Source: an uncultured Sulfitobacter sp.
Lineage (GTDB): Bacteria; Pseudomonadota; Alphaproteobacteria; Rhodobacterales; Rhodobacteraceae
Assembly: GCF_947497275.1 (NCBI RefSeq)
Contig: NZ_CANMFS010000008.1
Location: 78,429-142,428, forward strand
Reading direction: 5' to 3'
Length of the DNA stretch: 64,000 nt
Shown here: one piece after another, positions 9,505 to 18,052 of the stretch
Layout of the letters: each line of letters starts with the position of its first letter
How positions within the stretch are numbered: position 1 is the stretch's first letter
Position numbers and translations under genes: made by a program
The notes under the pieces: model-generated
Databases searched by the model: none
The model's input: the letters and a program-made list of their open reading frames with translations, nothing else
What the model was told of the DNA's origin: nothing

Positions 9505-10802
9505 GCAAGGTCAAGCACGAGCCGTCGATCTGGGCTGCGACAGCACCCTACCGCGCGCCGCGCCCGGCCTTGACCGGCGCGGCAGAGACGGATGTGGCAG
9601 TCATCGGCGGCGGGTTCACTGGCCTGTCGGCAGCGTTGGAGGCCGCACGGCGGGGCCATGCGGTGACGCTGCTCGAAGGCGAAGCGGTCGGTTGGGGCGC
9701 GTCGGGGCGCAACAACGGGCAAGTCATCCCGATCCTCACCAGTGCGGAGCCGGACGCTTGGGTCGCGCGCTATGGTGATGCGGGGCAGCGGATGGTGAAT
9801 CTGATCGGGAATTCCGCCGATACCCTGTTCGGCCTCGCGCGCGAATTTGGCATGGACGCAGAGGCCGAGCAGGCGGGCTGGATGCAGCCCGCCCATTCTC
9901 CCGGCCGCGTGCGGCTGATAGAAAAGCGGGTGGAGGCATGGCAGCGGTATGGCTTCCCTGCCGAAATGAAAACGCGGGAGGAGACGGCAGACCTGTTGGG
10001 GTCGGACTTCTGGCACGGGGCGATGTACAACCCCACTGGCGGGCACATCAATCCGCTGGCCTTTGCGCGCGGTCTTGCGAAGGCGGCCGAGGGGCTGGGC
10101 GCGGTGATCCACGAGAACGCGACCGTCACAAGCTATGCCCGAGAGGGCACGGAGTGGGTGATCAACACAGGGCAGGGTACGCTCAAGGCACGCGCGCTGA
10201 TCCTCGCTACCAACGCTTACACCGGTGAATTGGCCCCGTCGCTGGCGCCGCGCCTCGCGCGCTCGCTGATTCCTGTGCTGAGCTGGCAGATGGCGACGGA
10301 GCCTGTGGGCGACAATCTGCGGGCGCGGATCCTGCCGGGGCGGCAGGCGGTTTCGGACACGCGCGGCGATCTGCGCTTTTTCCGCTATGACGCGCGCAAC
10401 CGTCTGATCACCGGCGGGGCCGTTATGGGCAACCGCGACGTGGCCAACCGGGTGCGCCGCAAGGCTGCGAAGAACATGGCGCAGGCCTTTCCCGAATTGG
10501 GCGTGCCGGAGATGACGCACGTCTGGTCGGGCTATGTCGGCATGAACTGGGATCGGTTTCCACGGGTTCACAAAATCGGGCCGGACGCCTATGCGTGGAT
10601 GGCCTGCAACGGGCGCGGCGTGGCGCTTGGCACGGCGCTGGGCCGCGATCTGGCGCGCGCCGTTACCGGCGTGAACGAGAACGAACTGGCGCTGCCGCTG
10701 ACCGAGCCGGAGCCATTTCCCGTGCAGGGTCTGTTGCGTAGGGTTGCACCGACCTATCTGGCCTGGCTCAAGCGGCAGGACAACGTCGAGCCGAAACTTT
10801 GA
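9501..10802 (+). CDS. FAD-dependent amine/amino acid oxidoreductase (DAO family)
   Basis: This 433-residue flavoprotein has the dinucleotide-binding motif VAVIGGGFTGLSAALEAARRG near the N-terminus, the ASGRNNGQVIP stretch that contacts FAD in the DAO family, and a C-terminal FAD loop ending in MACNGRGVALGTALGRDLA. The closest recognisable groups are PuuB-like gamma-glutamylputrescine oxidase and D-amino acid or sarcosine oxidoreductases, which oxidise C-N bonds. It overlaps the transporter ATPase gene by four bases, so it probably acts on the imported compound. The exact substrate cannot be told. Confidence 0.87.
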   Translation: MSKVKHEPSIWAATAPYRAPRPALTGAAETDVAVIGGGFTGLSAALEAARRGHAVTLLEGEAVGWGASGRNNGQVIPILTSAEPDAWVARYGDAGQRMVNLIGNSADTLFGLAREFGMDAEAEQAGWMQPAHSPGRVRLIEKRVEAWQRYGFPAEMKTREETADLLGSDFWHGAMYNPTGGHINPLAFARGLAKAAEGLGAVIHENATVTSYAREGTEWVINTGQGTLKARALILATNAYTGELAPSLAPRLARSLIPVLSWQMATEPVGDNLRARILPGRQAVSDTRGDLRFFRYDARNRLITGGAVMGNRDVANRVRRKAAKNMAQAFPELGVPEMTHVWSGYVGMNWDRFPRVHKIGPDAYAWMACNGRGVALGTALGRDLARAVTGVNENELALPLTEPEPFPVQGLLRRVAPTYLAWLKRQDNVEPKL

Positions 10803-10813
10803 AGGAGACAGAG

Positions 10814-11332
10814 ATGACCGAAACCGCAAACGTCGAATTCGCCGAAGTGGACCTGCACAATATCCCGATCCTCTTGCGCCGCAAGATCGAGGCGATGCTG
10901 CTGGCGCATGTGCTTGAGGTCGTCACGGAACGCTCGGACCGCGAAGAAGCAGAGGCCGTGATCGGGGAGGCGTGCTCGCGTTCTGCCATCGAGCAGGGCA
11001 AGGCGTTGCGCGAAAAGAACATCGAGGAAAAGGGCCGGGTGCCGAATTTCCATGATTTCGAGGACATCATGCCGCAATGGCGCGCCAGCGGTGCCCTGGA
11101 GATCGAGCCGATTGCGACCACCGACGAGCGGATGGATTTCAACATGACTCGCTGCAAATATGCCGAGATGTACCAGGAGATGGGGCTGGGTGATATCGGG
11201 CATCTGTTGTCGTGCAACCGCGATGGGGATTTCTGTGTAGGCTACAACCCCGACATGGAGCTGACCCGTACCCAGACGATCATGAAGGGCGCACCCTATT
11301 GCGACTTTCGCTACCGCATGAAGGAGAAATAG
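10814..11332 (+). CDS. L-2-amino-thiazoline-4-carboxylic acid hydrolase family protein
   Basis: The 172-residue protein matches the ATC hydrolase family as I recall it: an N-terminal helical part (LRRKIEAMLLAHVLEVV), then a C-terminal core with MTRCKYAEMYQEMGLGDIGHLLSCNRDGDFCVGYNP and a closing KGAPYCDFRY. Characterised members open 2-amino-thiazoline-4-carboxylate to N-carbamoyl-cysteine, but many family members are unstudied and could open other rings. The ATG at 10814 follows GAAGGAG with seven bases between. It lies 11 bases after the flavoenzyme and two bases before an M20 amidohydrolase, the order expected for ring opening followed by amide removal. Confidence 0.75.
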   Translation: MTETANVEFAEVDLHNIPILLRRKIEAMLLAHVLEVVTERSDREEAEAVIGEACSRSAIEQGKALREKNIEEKGRVPNFHDFEDIMPQWRASGALEIEPIATTDERMDFNMTRCKYAEMYQEMGLGDIGHLLSCNRDGDFCVGYNPDMELTRTQTIMKGAPYCDFRYRMKEK

Positions 11333-11334
11333 AG

Positions 11335-12504
11335 ATGGCCGTTGAAAACTGGGTCGCCAAGGAAATTGACGCGCTGACGGAGTTTCGCCGCGATCTGCAT
11401 CGCAATCCCGAACTGCTTTATGACGTGACGCGCACCGCCGCAAGCGTGGCCGAAAAACTCCGCAGCTATGGCTGTGACGAGGTGGTCGAAGGCATCGGGC
11501 GCACCGGGGTCGTGGGCGTGATCGTGGGGCAGAGCAACACTTCGGGCCGTACCATCGGTCTGCGGGCGGATATGGATGCGCTGCCCATCGAGGAAGAAAC
11601 GCAGGCCGACTGGGCCAGCACCGTGCCTGGCAAGATGCACGCCTGCGGGCACGACGGGCACACCACCATGCTGTTGGGCGCGGCCAAGCAACTGGCCGAA
11701 AGCCGCGCCTTTGACGGGCGCGTTCTGGTGATTTTCCAACCCGCCGAAGAGGGCGGCGCGGGAGCGCAGGCGATGATCGAGGACGGCATGTTCACCCGCT
11801 GGCCCTGTGACGAGGTGTACGGGATGCACAACCGGCCCAATCTTCCGGTGGGGGAGTTCACCATCAGTGAGGGACCGATCATGGGGTCGGTGGACGAGAT
11901 CCGCATCACTGTCGAAGGGCGCGGCGGTCACGCGGCGATGCCGCACACCACCGTTGACCCGATGCCGATCACCGCGGCACTCATTCAGTCGGTGCAGGGG
12001 ATGACGGCGCGCACGCTCGACCCGATGGACAACGCCGTGGTGTCGATCTGCACCATCGAGGCTGGCAACGCGTTCAACGTGGTGCCACAGAAGGTGGCGA
12101 TGACCGGCACCGTGCGCACCCTGCGCGAAGAGGTCCGCACCCACATCGAAGAGCGCCTGCGCGCGCTGGTCGAAAGCATCTGTGCGGCGCATGGGGCGAT
12201 AGGCCATCTGGAGTATATCCGCATGTATCCCGTCACCATCAACGGTGCCGAAGGCACCCGGCGTGCCGCGCGCGCGGCGCAGGAGGTCGCGGGCGAGGAC
12301 CGTGTGCATCTCGACATGCCCGCAAGCCTTGGCGGCGAGGATTTTTCGTTTATGCTCAACGCGGTGCAGGGTGCGATGATCAACGTCGGAAACGGGCCAT
12401 CGGCGGGGCTTCACCATCCGCAGTACGATTTCAACGATGACGTTATCGCGTGGGGTTGTTCGTACTGGACGACATTGGTGCGGCAGCGCCTGCCGCTGGC
12501 CTGA
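11335..12504 (+). CDS. M20 family metallo-amidohydrolase (hippurate/N-acyl amino acid hydrolase type)
   Basis: This 389-residue enzyme has the dinuclear metal site of the M20D family: LRADMDALP, MHACGHDGHTTMLLGAA, FQPAEEGG, VYGMHNRP, and a C-terminal LGGEDFSFML followed by LHHPQYDFND. The dimerisation lid lies around residues 185-300. Relatives cleave N-acyl, N-carbamoyl or N-benzoyl amino acids. The ATG at 11335 is two bases after the preceding stop and behind AAGGAG; the open frame upstream overlaps that gene and is ignored. Together with its neighbour it would complete release of an amino acid such as cysteine, if that neighbour is a true ATC hydrolase. Confidence 0.9.
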   Translation: MAVENWVAKEIDALTEFRRDLHRNPELLYDVTRTAASVAEKLRSYGCDEVVEGIGRTGVVGVIVGQSNTSGRTIGLRADMDALPIEEETQADWASTVPGKMHACGHDGHTTMLLGAAKQLAESRAFDGRVLVIFQPAEEGGAGAQAMIEDGMFTRWPCDEVYGMHNRPNLPVGEFTISEGPIMGSVDEIRITVEGRGGHAAMPHTTVDPMPITAALIQSVQGMTARTLDPMDNAVVSICTIEAGNAFNVVPQKVAMTGTVRTLREEVRTHIEERLRALVESICAAHGAIGHLEYIRMYPVTINGAEGTRRAARAAQEVAGEDRVHLDMPASLGGEDFSFMLNAVQGAMINVGNGPSAGLHHPQYDFNDDVIAWGCSYWTTLVRQRLPLA

Positions 12505-13154
12505 TGGCGCGCATCGTCTTCGATCTGGACGGCACGCTGATCGACAGCGCGCCGGACATCTGCGCGATCGCGAACGGGGTTTTGGCACCGCACGGTGCCC
12601 GGATCACTTTGGCGCAGACACATGCGTTCATCGGCCATGGCGTGGATACGTTCGTGGCGCAGATGCGTGCGGCGACTGGCCTTTCGGGTGCGCTGCATGA
12701 GGAAATGGTCGCGGCGTTCAAGCGCGGATATCTCACGTCATTCACGCGGACCGAGATCTACGATGGTGTCGTTCCCGTGTTGGGTGCGCTGGCGCAGGCG
12801 GGGCACCGGTTGGGGATTTGCACCAACAAACCGCTGGCGCCGTGCCATGCGGTATTGGATCATCTGGATCTGCGGCGTCATTTCGGACAGATCACTGGCG
12901 GTGACAGCCTGCCCGTGAACAAACCCGATCCTGCCCCGCTGGATGCCACGTTCGCCGGACTGGGCGACGGGGCGCGATTGTATGTCGGGGACAGCGAGGT
13001 GGACGCGCAGACCGCGCAGCGCGCGGGCGTTCCGTTTCTCCTGTTCACCCGAGGCTATCGCAAAAAGCCGATCGCGCAGGTCCCGTACGACCGCAGCTTT
13101 GACGATTTCGCCATGCTGCCGGCACTGGTCGCGGACTTGCTCGGCGCGCGTTAG
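12504..13154 (+). CDS. gph: Phosphoglycolate phosphatase-like HAD hydrolase
   Basis: The 216-residue protein has the full haloacid dehalogenase set: nucleophile motif VFDLDGTLIDS at residue 4, motif II in ICTNKP, the KPDP lysine, and motif IV VGDSEVDAQTA. The cap domain is the helical Gph type with phosphoglycolate phosphatase resemblance. Its ATG overlaps the preceding TGA by one base (TGATG), so it is the last gene of the importer operon. A dedicated role in that pathway is not evident; it may be a housekeeping phosphatase that became coupled to the operon. It ends convergently with the monooxygenase gene, overlapping by four bases. Confidence 0.85.
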   Translation: MARIVFDLDGTLIDSAPDICAIANGVLAPHGARITLAQTHAFIGHGVDTFVAQMRAATGLSGALHEEMVAAFKRGYLTSFTRTEIYDGVVPVLGALAQAGHRLGICTNKPLAPCHAVLDHLDLRRHFGQITGGDSLPVNKPDPAPLDATFAGLGDGARLYVGDSEVDAQTAQRAGVPFLLFTRGYRKKPIAQVPYDRSFDDFAMLPALVADLLGAR

Positions 13155-13462
13155 GAAATCTGCTGGATTGCCGTGAAGCCTTCGAAGACCGGCGTTCCCT
13201 CGTGCAGCTTCGCCGTGCCCTTTGCGCCCTTGTGCGACGCACGGAAGGCGTCGCTCTTCGTCCAGTTGAGGAAGGCATCCTCCGATGCCCAGACGGTATG
13301 GGACGCATAGAGAATGGTGCCGTCAACCTCGGGACCTTTGAGCATATGGAACTCGACGAACCCGTCCAGATCCTTGAGACGGCTTTCGCGGCCCAGCCAA
13401 AGCGTCTCGAACGCGGGTGCGTTTTCGATTGTGACGGTAAAGCGGTTCATGGCGAGATACAT
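13151..13462 (-). CDS. IsdG-like haem-degrading monooxygenase (ABM fold)
   Basis: The small protein (103 residues) starts MYLAMNRFTVTIENAPAFE, a ferredoxin-like ABM beta strand. Counting from the ATG at 13462, Asn6, Trp67 and His77 fall at the same places as the catalytic Asn7, Trp67 and His77 of staphylococcal IsdG, which opens the haem ring and releases iron. The SEDAFLNWTKSDAFRASH segment is typical of rhizobial HmuQ/HmuD-type proteins. A GGAG site lies seven bases upstream. An open extension to 13543 lacks a ribosome binding site. The neighbouring ferric-iron binding protein supports an iron role; a quinone monooxygenase of the same fold is the alternative. Confidence 0.75.
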   Translation of the reverse strand: MYLAMNRFTVTIENAPAFETLWLGRESRLKDLDGFVEFHMLKGPEVDGTILYASHTVWASEDAFLNWTKSDAFRASHKGAKGTAKLHEGTPVFEGFTAIQQIS

Positions 13463-13535
13463 ACGCAGTCTCCTTCGATCAGTGTTCCTTGCACCATAGG
13501 GCAGAGACCGGCCCGCGACCACACCGGCAAGAGAC

Positions 13536-13562
13536 GAAAACACCGGCCACTGGGGCCGGTGT
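13536..13562 (-). terminator. Rho-independent terminator of the iron binding-protein gene
   Basis: On the minus strand a nine-base-pair perfect stem (ACACCGGCC with GGCCGGTGT) and a five-base loop are followed by TTTTC. It lies 27 bases past the stop of the iron-binding protein gene. Confidence 0.8.
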
Positions 13563-13589
13563 CATCATATGCAATGTACGCAGCGCGGG

Positions 13590-14618
13590 TTATTTCCAGC
13601 CGACGTCGTTGAAGATCCGCTGTGCGGCGGGCAGGTTTTCGGCAACGGAGGACAGGTTCACGTCGTCCGCCTTGAATTCACCCAGCTTTGCGACAGTTTC
13701 GCTCAGCGGGACGCCTTCCACAGTCGGAAATTCGTCATTCCCGTTCGAGAAATACTGCTGCGCCTGATCCGAGGAAAGATATTCGAGAAAGGCGACCGCA
13801 TTCTCGCGGTTCGGCGCGTTCGCGGCCACACCGCCCCCGGACAGGTTCATGTGGGCGCCCTCGGCCTCTTGGGCGGGAAAGATCCAGCCGATGCGGTCGA
13901 TCTCTTCGGAGAGGCCGGTCACATCGGTGCGCAGCGCGCGGGCGAAATAATAGGAGTTCGCGATGGAGATTTCACATTCGCCCGAAATCAATGCGCGCAA
14001 CTGATCGGTATCGCCGCCCTGCGGATCACGGGCGAAATTGTCGACCATGCCTTGTGCCCACGCACGCGCAGCCTCTTCCCCATGATTTTCGATGACGGAG
14101 GCCAGCAAGGTTTGCGAATAGGTGTTGGACGACGAGCGGTGGCACACCATCCCTTTGTACTCCGGATCGGCGAGTGAGAGGTAATCCATCGGGGGATCCT
14201 GCACATCGGCCTTGTCGTAGAAGATGATCCGCGCGCGCTGGGAGAAACCGAACCACTGGTTGTCGTCGTCCTGAAGGTTGGCGGGAATGCGCTGTTCCAG
14301 AACGTCGCTGTCGATGGATTGCAGGACGCCCGAGTCCTTGGCCCGTGTGAGTCGCGACGTATCGACGGTCAACAGAACATCTGCGGGAGAGTTCGCGCCT
14401 TCGGCCTGCATCCGCGCAATCAGTTCATCTGCCTTGCCTTCGATGCGGTTGATCGTGATGCCGGTGGCATCCGTGAAATCGGAATAGAGGCGCTCATCGG
14501 TATCGTAGTGCCTTGAGGAATAGAGGTTCACTTCTCCGTCGGCAAAAGCGGCGGCAGTGCCGGCGGCAAGGGTCGCGCCCGCGAGGGCCAGCGAGGTGAA
14601 GGTGGAGGTAAATGCCAT
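13590..14618 (-). CDS. Ferric iron ABC transporter substrate-binding protein (FutA/FbpA type)
   Basis: The 342-residue periplasmic protein has a clear signal peptide ending near AAAFADG and the mature start VNLYSSRHYDTDERLY that marks the FutA group. A tyrosine from SNTYSQTL and the pair in ANSYYFARAL correspond to the iron-ligating tyrosines. It delivers Fe3+ to an inner membrane permease that is not encoded nearby, so the transporter must be completed elsewhere in the genome. An IscR-type box upstream predicts derepression when Fe-S clusters are scarce. A strong terminator follows. Confidence 0.9.
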   Translation of the reverse strand: MAFTSTFTSLALAGATLAAGTAAAFADGEVNLYSSRHYDTDERLYSDFTDATGITINRIEGKADELIARMQAEGANSPADVLLTVDTSRLTRAKDSGVLQSIDSDVLEQRIPANLQDDDNQWFGFSQRARIIFYDKADVQDPPMDYLSLADPEYKGMVCHRSSSNTYSQTLLASVIENHGEEAARAWAQGMVDNFARDPQGGDTDQLRALISGECEISIANSYYFARALRTDVTGLSEEIDRIGWIFPAQEAEGAHMNLSGGGVAANAPNRENAVAFLEYLSSDQAQQYFSNGNDEFPTVEGVPLSETVAKLGEFKADDVNLSSVAENLPAAQRIFNDVGWK

Positions 14619-14637
14619 GTGTTATTCCCTTCGGCTG

Positions 14638-14662
14638 ATAGTTGATTAATTTAGTCAATTAT
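14638..14662 (-). promoter_or_regulatory. IscR-type (Iron-Rhodo-box-like) operator
   Basis: The 25 bases at 14638-14662 fit the E. coli type 1 IscR consensus at 23 positions by my hand count, with ATAGTTGATT on the left and AGTCAATTAT on the right. The dyad extends to TGATA at the left edge and TATCA at the right edge. A second partial copy (ATAGTTGATAATTTAT) lies about 45 bases further upstream. The site is 20 bases from the start of the iron-binding protein gene, overlapping its promoter or leader. The rest of the 14619-14924 gap shows nothing else. Confidence 0.6.
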
Positions 14663-14924
14663 CAGATTCGAGGCGGATTGCAATATAGTTGATAATTTAT
14701 GTCGGAATAATTCCGCCGCCTTGGAACCGGGCATACGGTGCCGCCGCTTTTGCTTGGACGCGCGATCCCGCTATGGTGGCTAGAACGGCGTGCCGTTCAT
14801 TTCCGCCCCCTTGGTGCAGGGATCGCTGTGCCCAAGTCAGACAGGCCGGGATCGCGCGGGGTGCCATGGATCAGGATCAAGCTGCGGCACACCGCAGCGG
14901 GCGGTGTTTCGCCGGACAGTACGC

Positions 14925-15773
14925 TCAGAACGTGGCGACCGCCTGCATGGCGAGCTGCCCACCCGGCGTCGCAGCGGCAAGTGTTATGGTATCGCCGTTG
15001 CGCCGTGCGTGGAGCGTGAAGGGGGCGGTGTCGAACAGGGGGCTGTGCGCGCGGAACGTGAAGCTGCGCGGGGCCGCGCCGTCGCTGGTGCGCTGGGCGA
15101 GATCGACCAGAAGGGTCGCCAGCAAGGGACCGTGCACCACCAGCCCTGCGTGCCCTTCGACGTCACGCGCATACGCGCGGTCATAGTGGATGCGGTGCCC
15201 GTTGAAGGTGAGCGCGGAGTAGCGGAAGAGCAAGACTTCGGACGGGGTGATACGCTCGGTCACGTCCCAGTCAGTGTCGACAGGCCCTGTGGGCACCGGT
15301 GTCTCGCCCTGCGCAGGATCTTCACGGTAGACGATGTCATGCTCTTCCCAGAACGCTGCAGTGCCGTCCACGTCAAACGCGTGGTGGACCGTCACGAAGC
15401 ACAGCGCGCCGCTGCGCCCTTGCTTGAGCGTGACATCCTTTATCGTCGATGTCCTTGTGGCAATGTCGCCGATGCGCAGAGGCGTCGCAAAGCCGAACCT
15501 GCTGCCCGCCCACATCCGGCGGGGCAGCGCAACGGGCGGCAGAAAGCCCCCGCGCGCAGGGTGTCCGTCGCGGCCAAGGTTGCCGATACGGGCCGTCTGG
15601 AGAAAATAGAGCCAATGCCATAGCGGCGGCAGCGCGTCGCCTTGCGCAAGCACCGGGTCGCGGTCCAGCGTCATTTCCATCCTGCTGGTCGGGCCAAGAG
15701 CCACGGTGTCGCGGTGGGTTTCGCGGCGGCCGATCCATTCGCGCAGGATGGACCTGTCTTGCGTGGGCTGCAT
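14925..15773 (-). CDS. Mesaconyl-C4-CoA hydratase-like (FAS1/MaoC double hotdog) protein
   Basis: This is a 282-residue member of the FAS1-like dehydratase group. It begins MQPTQDRSILREWIGRRE and contains PPLWHWLYFLQ and LPRRMWAGSRFGFATPLRIGD of the first hotdog, then FRYSALTFNGHRIHYDRAYA with the MaoC catalytic loop in the second. Relatives hydrate mesaconyl-C4-CoA in the 3-hydroxypropionate cycle or itaconyl-CoA in itaconate breakdown. No CoA transferase or citramalyl lyase is next to it, so the CoA substrate is uncertain. The ATG at 15773 has AGAGGAG six bases upstream. Confidence 0.8.
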   Translation of the reverse strand: MQPTQDRSILREWIGRRETHRDTVALGPTSRMEMTLDRDPVLAQGDALPPLWHWLYFLQTARIGNLGRDGHPARGGFLPPVALPRRMWAGSRFGFATPLRIGDIATRTSTIKDVTLKQGRSGALCFVTVHHAFDVDGTAAFWEEHDIVYREDPAQGETPVPTGPVDTDWDVTERITPSEVLLFRYSALTFNGHRIHYDRAYARDVEGHAGLVVHGPLLATLLVDLAQRTSDGAAPRSFTFRAHSPLFDTAPFTLHARRNGDTITLAAATPGGQLAMQAVATF

Positions 15774-15920
15774 GTGGATCTCCTCTGGCGCGGTTTGAAG
15801 GGCACAGTTGAGCGGCAGATGCGGCGGGTCAAGCCGTCGCACGCAGGAATTCGTCGTCCTCGATGTGAAAAGGTCTCTCTACCGCAGGGATGCCGAGACG
15901 CGCGATGACGCACGGAGCCT

Positions 15921-16394
15921 ATGACCATATTTCACCAGACCGATCCGATCGACGCTGTCATCACCTGAGTAGACGGCGCACCCCCCGTACACCGCGCGAA
16001 CAGGGCCCGGTTCATTGCGCAAACCGCTGTGCCGTTGCTTGAGAATGCGCGCACCTCGCACCGCTGGGCGTCGCGTGACAAGATCTATTTTTGTTTGCAG
16101 TCGTTCCACAACAACGCGTCCTGGGTGCGCAGGATCTGGATACTCGTGGATACGGATGCGCCTGATCTTTCGCGTCTTGCGCCGATGCTGCGGGCGAGGG
16201 TCGAAATTGTCTACCACCGAGCGGGCTATCGGTGGGTTCGGCTGAACTGCCGTCGCTGCTTCGGGATGCGTCGAATTCGGGAAAGATGCCATAGTCTGCA
16301 TATCCGATCACGATGATTTCGGCCTGAACCTTGGCGATGCAGACCATCTAATCACGCCGAAAGCCGGTCCGGTTTGCATCTTTTATCGCCCGTT
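15921..16394 (+). pseudogene. Decayed Stealth-family (capsular polysaccharide phosphotransferase) gene
   Basis: From the ATG at 15921 the frame reads MTIFHQTDPIDAVIT, a TGA at 15966-15968, and VDGAPPVHRANRARF. Stealth proteins have a Trp between IT and VDG, so TGA replaces TGG. The same frame continues with SRDKIYFCLQSFHNNASWVR and RIWILVDTDAPDLSRL, the expected next block, then loses homology near 16210. Another frame from about 16259 gives GKDAIVCISDHDDFGLNLGD, which looks like a shifted remainder. The gene is too short and its end runs into the stop of the permease gene. It is therefore a remnant of a surface-polysaccharide gene. Confidence 0.65.
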
Positions 16395-17159
16395 TCAGCG
16401 GCTCTCGTCTGCGTCCATCCTGCGTTCCAGCCAGCGCACGCAAAAGCTGATGATCAGCACGAGCACAAGGTATTCCAGGATCAGCAGCGTGTAAATTTCA
16501 AGCGGGCGGTATTCCGTCACCACAAGTTCGTTGGCGCGACGGGTGAGTTCCTGCATCCCGATGACGGAGGCGAAGGCGGACATCTTGACGATATAGATGA
16601 ACTGGTTCGCCAAGGGGGGCAGGATGCGCCGGATCGCCTGCGGCAGGATCACATAGCGCATGGTTTGGGTGTAGGTCAGGCCGATGGTTTTCGCAGCCTC
16701 CGTTTGCCCCTTGGCGATGGACTGGATACCGGAGCGGTAAATCTCTGCCGTGAAGGCGGAATCCGAGATCGCGAGTGTGATGATCGCGCCCCAGAAGGCG
16801 TCGATGCTGACCGAGATGCCGATGGATTTCAAAACCACGGGCAGACCGTAGAATACCCAGAACAGCATCGGCAGCAGTGGGATGGCACGGATGAATTCGA
16901 TGTAGACGCGGCTGGGCAGCCGCAGCCAGCGGTTCGACGACATTCCCGGCAGTGCCACCAGCAGACCAATCACCATCGACAGCACGGCGGCGATGACCGA
17001 CAACAGGATCGTAGCCCCGAAACCGTCGAGCAGGAAGGTGATATTCGACCAGCCGTTCGGCGTTGTCGGGTCGATCACGTACCAGCCCCAGTTACCGGCC
17101 GCACCGCAGCCCGGCAGCATGACGAGCGCCCCGAGCGCTACGAGCGTTGAACGTTTCAT
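16395..17159 (-). CDS. Amino acid ABC transporter permease (polar amino acid type)
   Basis: The 254-residue membrane protein is of the HisM/GlnP family. It has the EAA loop SGIQSIAKGQTEAAKTIGLT and the ending YVILPQAIRRILPPLANQFIYI. The N-terminus is unusual: MKRSTLVALGALVMLPGCGAAG looks like a signal with a lipobox-like LPGC ahead of GWYVIDPTTPNGWSN, which is followed by the normal first helix. The ATG at 17159 is chosen because the open extension to 17306 is Arg-rich and overlaps the ATPase gene. It lies 10 bases downstream of the ATPase. Only one permease is present, so it probably homodimerises. Confidence 0.9.
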   Translation of the reverse strand: MKRSTLVALGALVMLPGCGAAGNWGWYVIDPTTPNGWSNITFLLDGFGATILLSVIAAVLSMVIGLLVALPGMSSNRWLRLPSRVYIEFIRAIPLLPMLFWVFYGLPVVLKSIGISVSIDAFWGAIITLAISDSAFTAEIYRSGIQSIAKGQTEAAKTIGLTYTQTMRYVILPQAIRRILPPLANQFIYIVKMSAFASVIGMQELTRRANELVVTEYRPLEIYTLLILEYLVLVLIISFCVRWLERRMDADESR

Positions 17160-17169
17160 GCGGTGCCCT

Positions 17170-17928
17170 TCAATGCTTGAGGATCTGCCGGAGGAACGTC
17201 CTGCACCGCGCCGTCTGCGGACGTTCGAAGAAATCCTCCGGCGTGCCGGTCTCGATGATCCGGCCCCGGTCCATGAATACCATTCTGTCTGCGGCGCGTC
17301 GGGCAAAGCCCATCTCGTGGGTGACCACGATCATCGTCATGCCGCTGTCGGCGAGATCGACGATCACGTCGAGCACCTCAGATATCATTTCGGGGTCGAG
17401 CGCCGAGGTCGGTTCGTCGAACAGCATGATTTTGGGCTCCATGCACAGGGAGCGTGCAATTGCGACGCGCTGTTGCTGACCTCCCGACAGGGCTGCGGGC
17501 CTTTTGTGCGCCTGTTCGGGGATCCGCACTTTCTCGAGGTACTTCATCGCGCGCGCCTCGGCGTCCTTGCGCGACAGGCCGCGCGCTTTCATCGGGCCAA
17601 GGGTGAGGTTCTGCAGGATGCTCAGATGGGGAAACAGATTGAACTGCTGAAATACCATACCGACCTCGGACCTGATCGCATCGACGGAAGAAGCATCCTG
17701 CATCAGGGTGCCGTCCACGACGATGCGTCCACCGTCGTGCGTCTCGAGCGAGTTGATACAGCGGATCAAGGTCGATTTGCCCGACCCCGACGGGCCGCAC
17801 ACGACGATCCGCTCGCCGTGGGCCACCGTCAGGTCGATATCGCAAAGGGCATGGTAGGTATCGTACCATTTGTTCAGACCCGAAACCTCGATGGCATTTG
17901 CCGCGCGGGGGCGTGGTGTGTCGGACAT
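17170..17928 (-). CDS. Amino acid ABC transporter ATP-binding protein (GlnQ type)
   Basis: The 252-residue ATPase has Walker [17 protein letters not shown]-loop FQQFNLFPH, signature [15 protein letters not shown], Walker [16 protein letters not shown] and the H-loop VTHEMGFAR. The ATG at 17928 has a strong GGGAGGGG site. It is the first gene of a two-gene unit with the permease and is divergent from the binding-protein gene 124 bases away, so both promoters must lie in that short interval. Confidence 0.95.
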   Translation of the reverse strand: MSDTPRPRAANAIEVSGLNKWYDTYHALCDIDLTVAHGERIVVCGPSGSGKSTLIRCINSLETHDGGRIVVDGTLMQDASSVDAIRSEVGMVFQQFNLFPHLSILQNLTLGPMKARGLSRKDAEARAMKYLEKVRIPEQAHKRPAALSGGQQQRVAIARSLCMEPKIMLFDEPTSALDPEMISEVLDVIVDLADSGMTMIVVTHEMGFARRAADRMVFMDRGRIIETGTPEDFFERPQTARCRTFLRQILKH

Positions 17929-18052
17929 GACCCCTCCCTTTTGACATGTATTGCACCGGCGGCAGTTGCTCTGCGCTATCCGGGCATTAGGTTCGAGTTC
18001 AAGACAGCCTGGTCGCCTGTGCGACCCCTATCGAATCCGCGAAGGAATATAC

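Noticed and set aside
15966..15968. In-frame TGA in the Stealth-like gene as a selenocysteine codon
   Set aside because: The family has Trp there, TGG to TGA explains it, no good hairpin was seen after it, and the frame breaks later.
16029..16316. Small intact gene
   Set aside because: It is the middle piece of the Stealth-like pseudogene.
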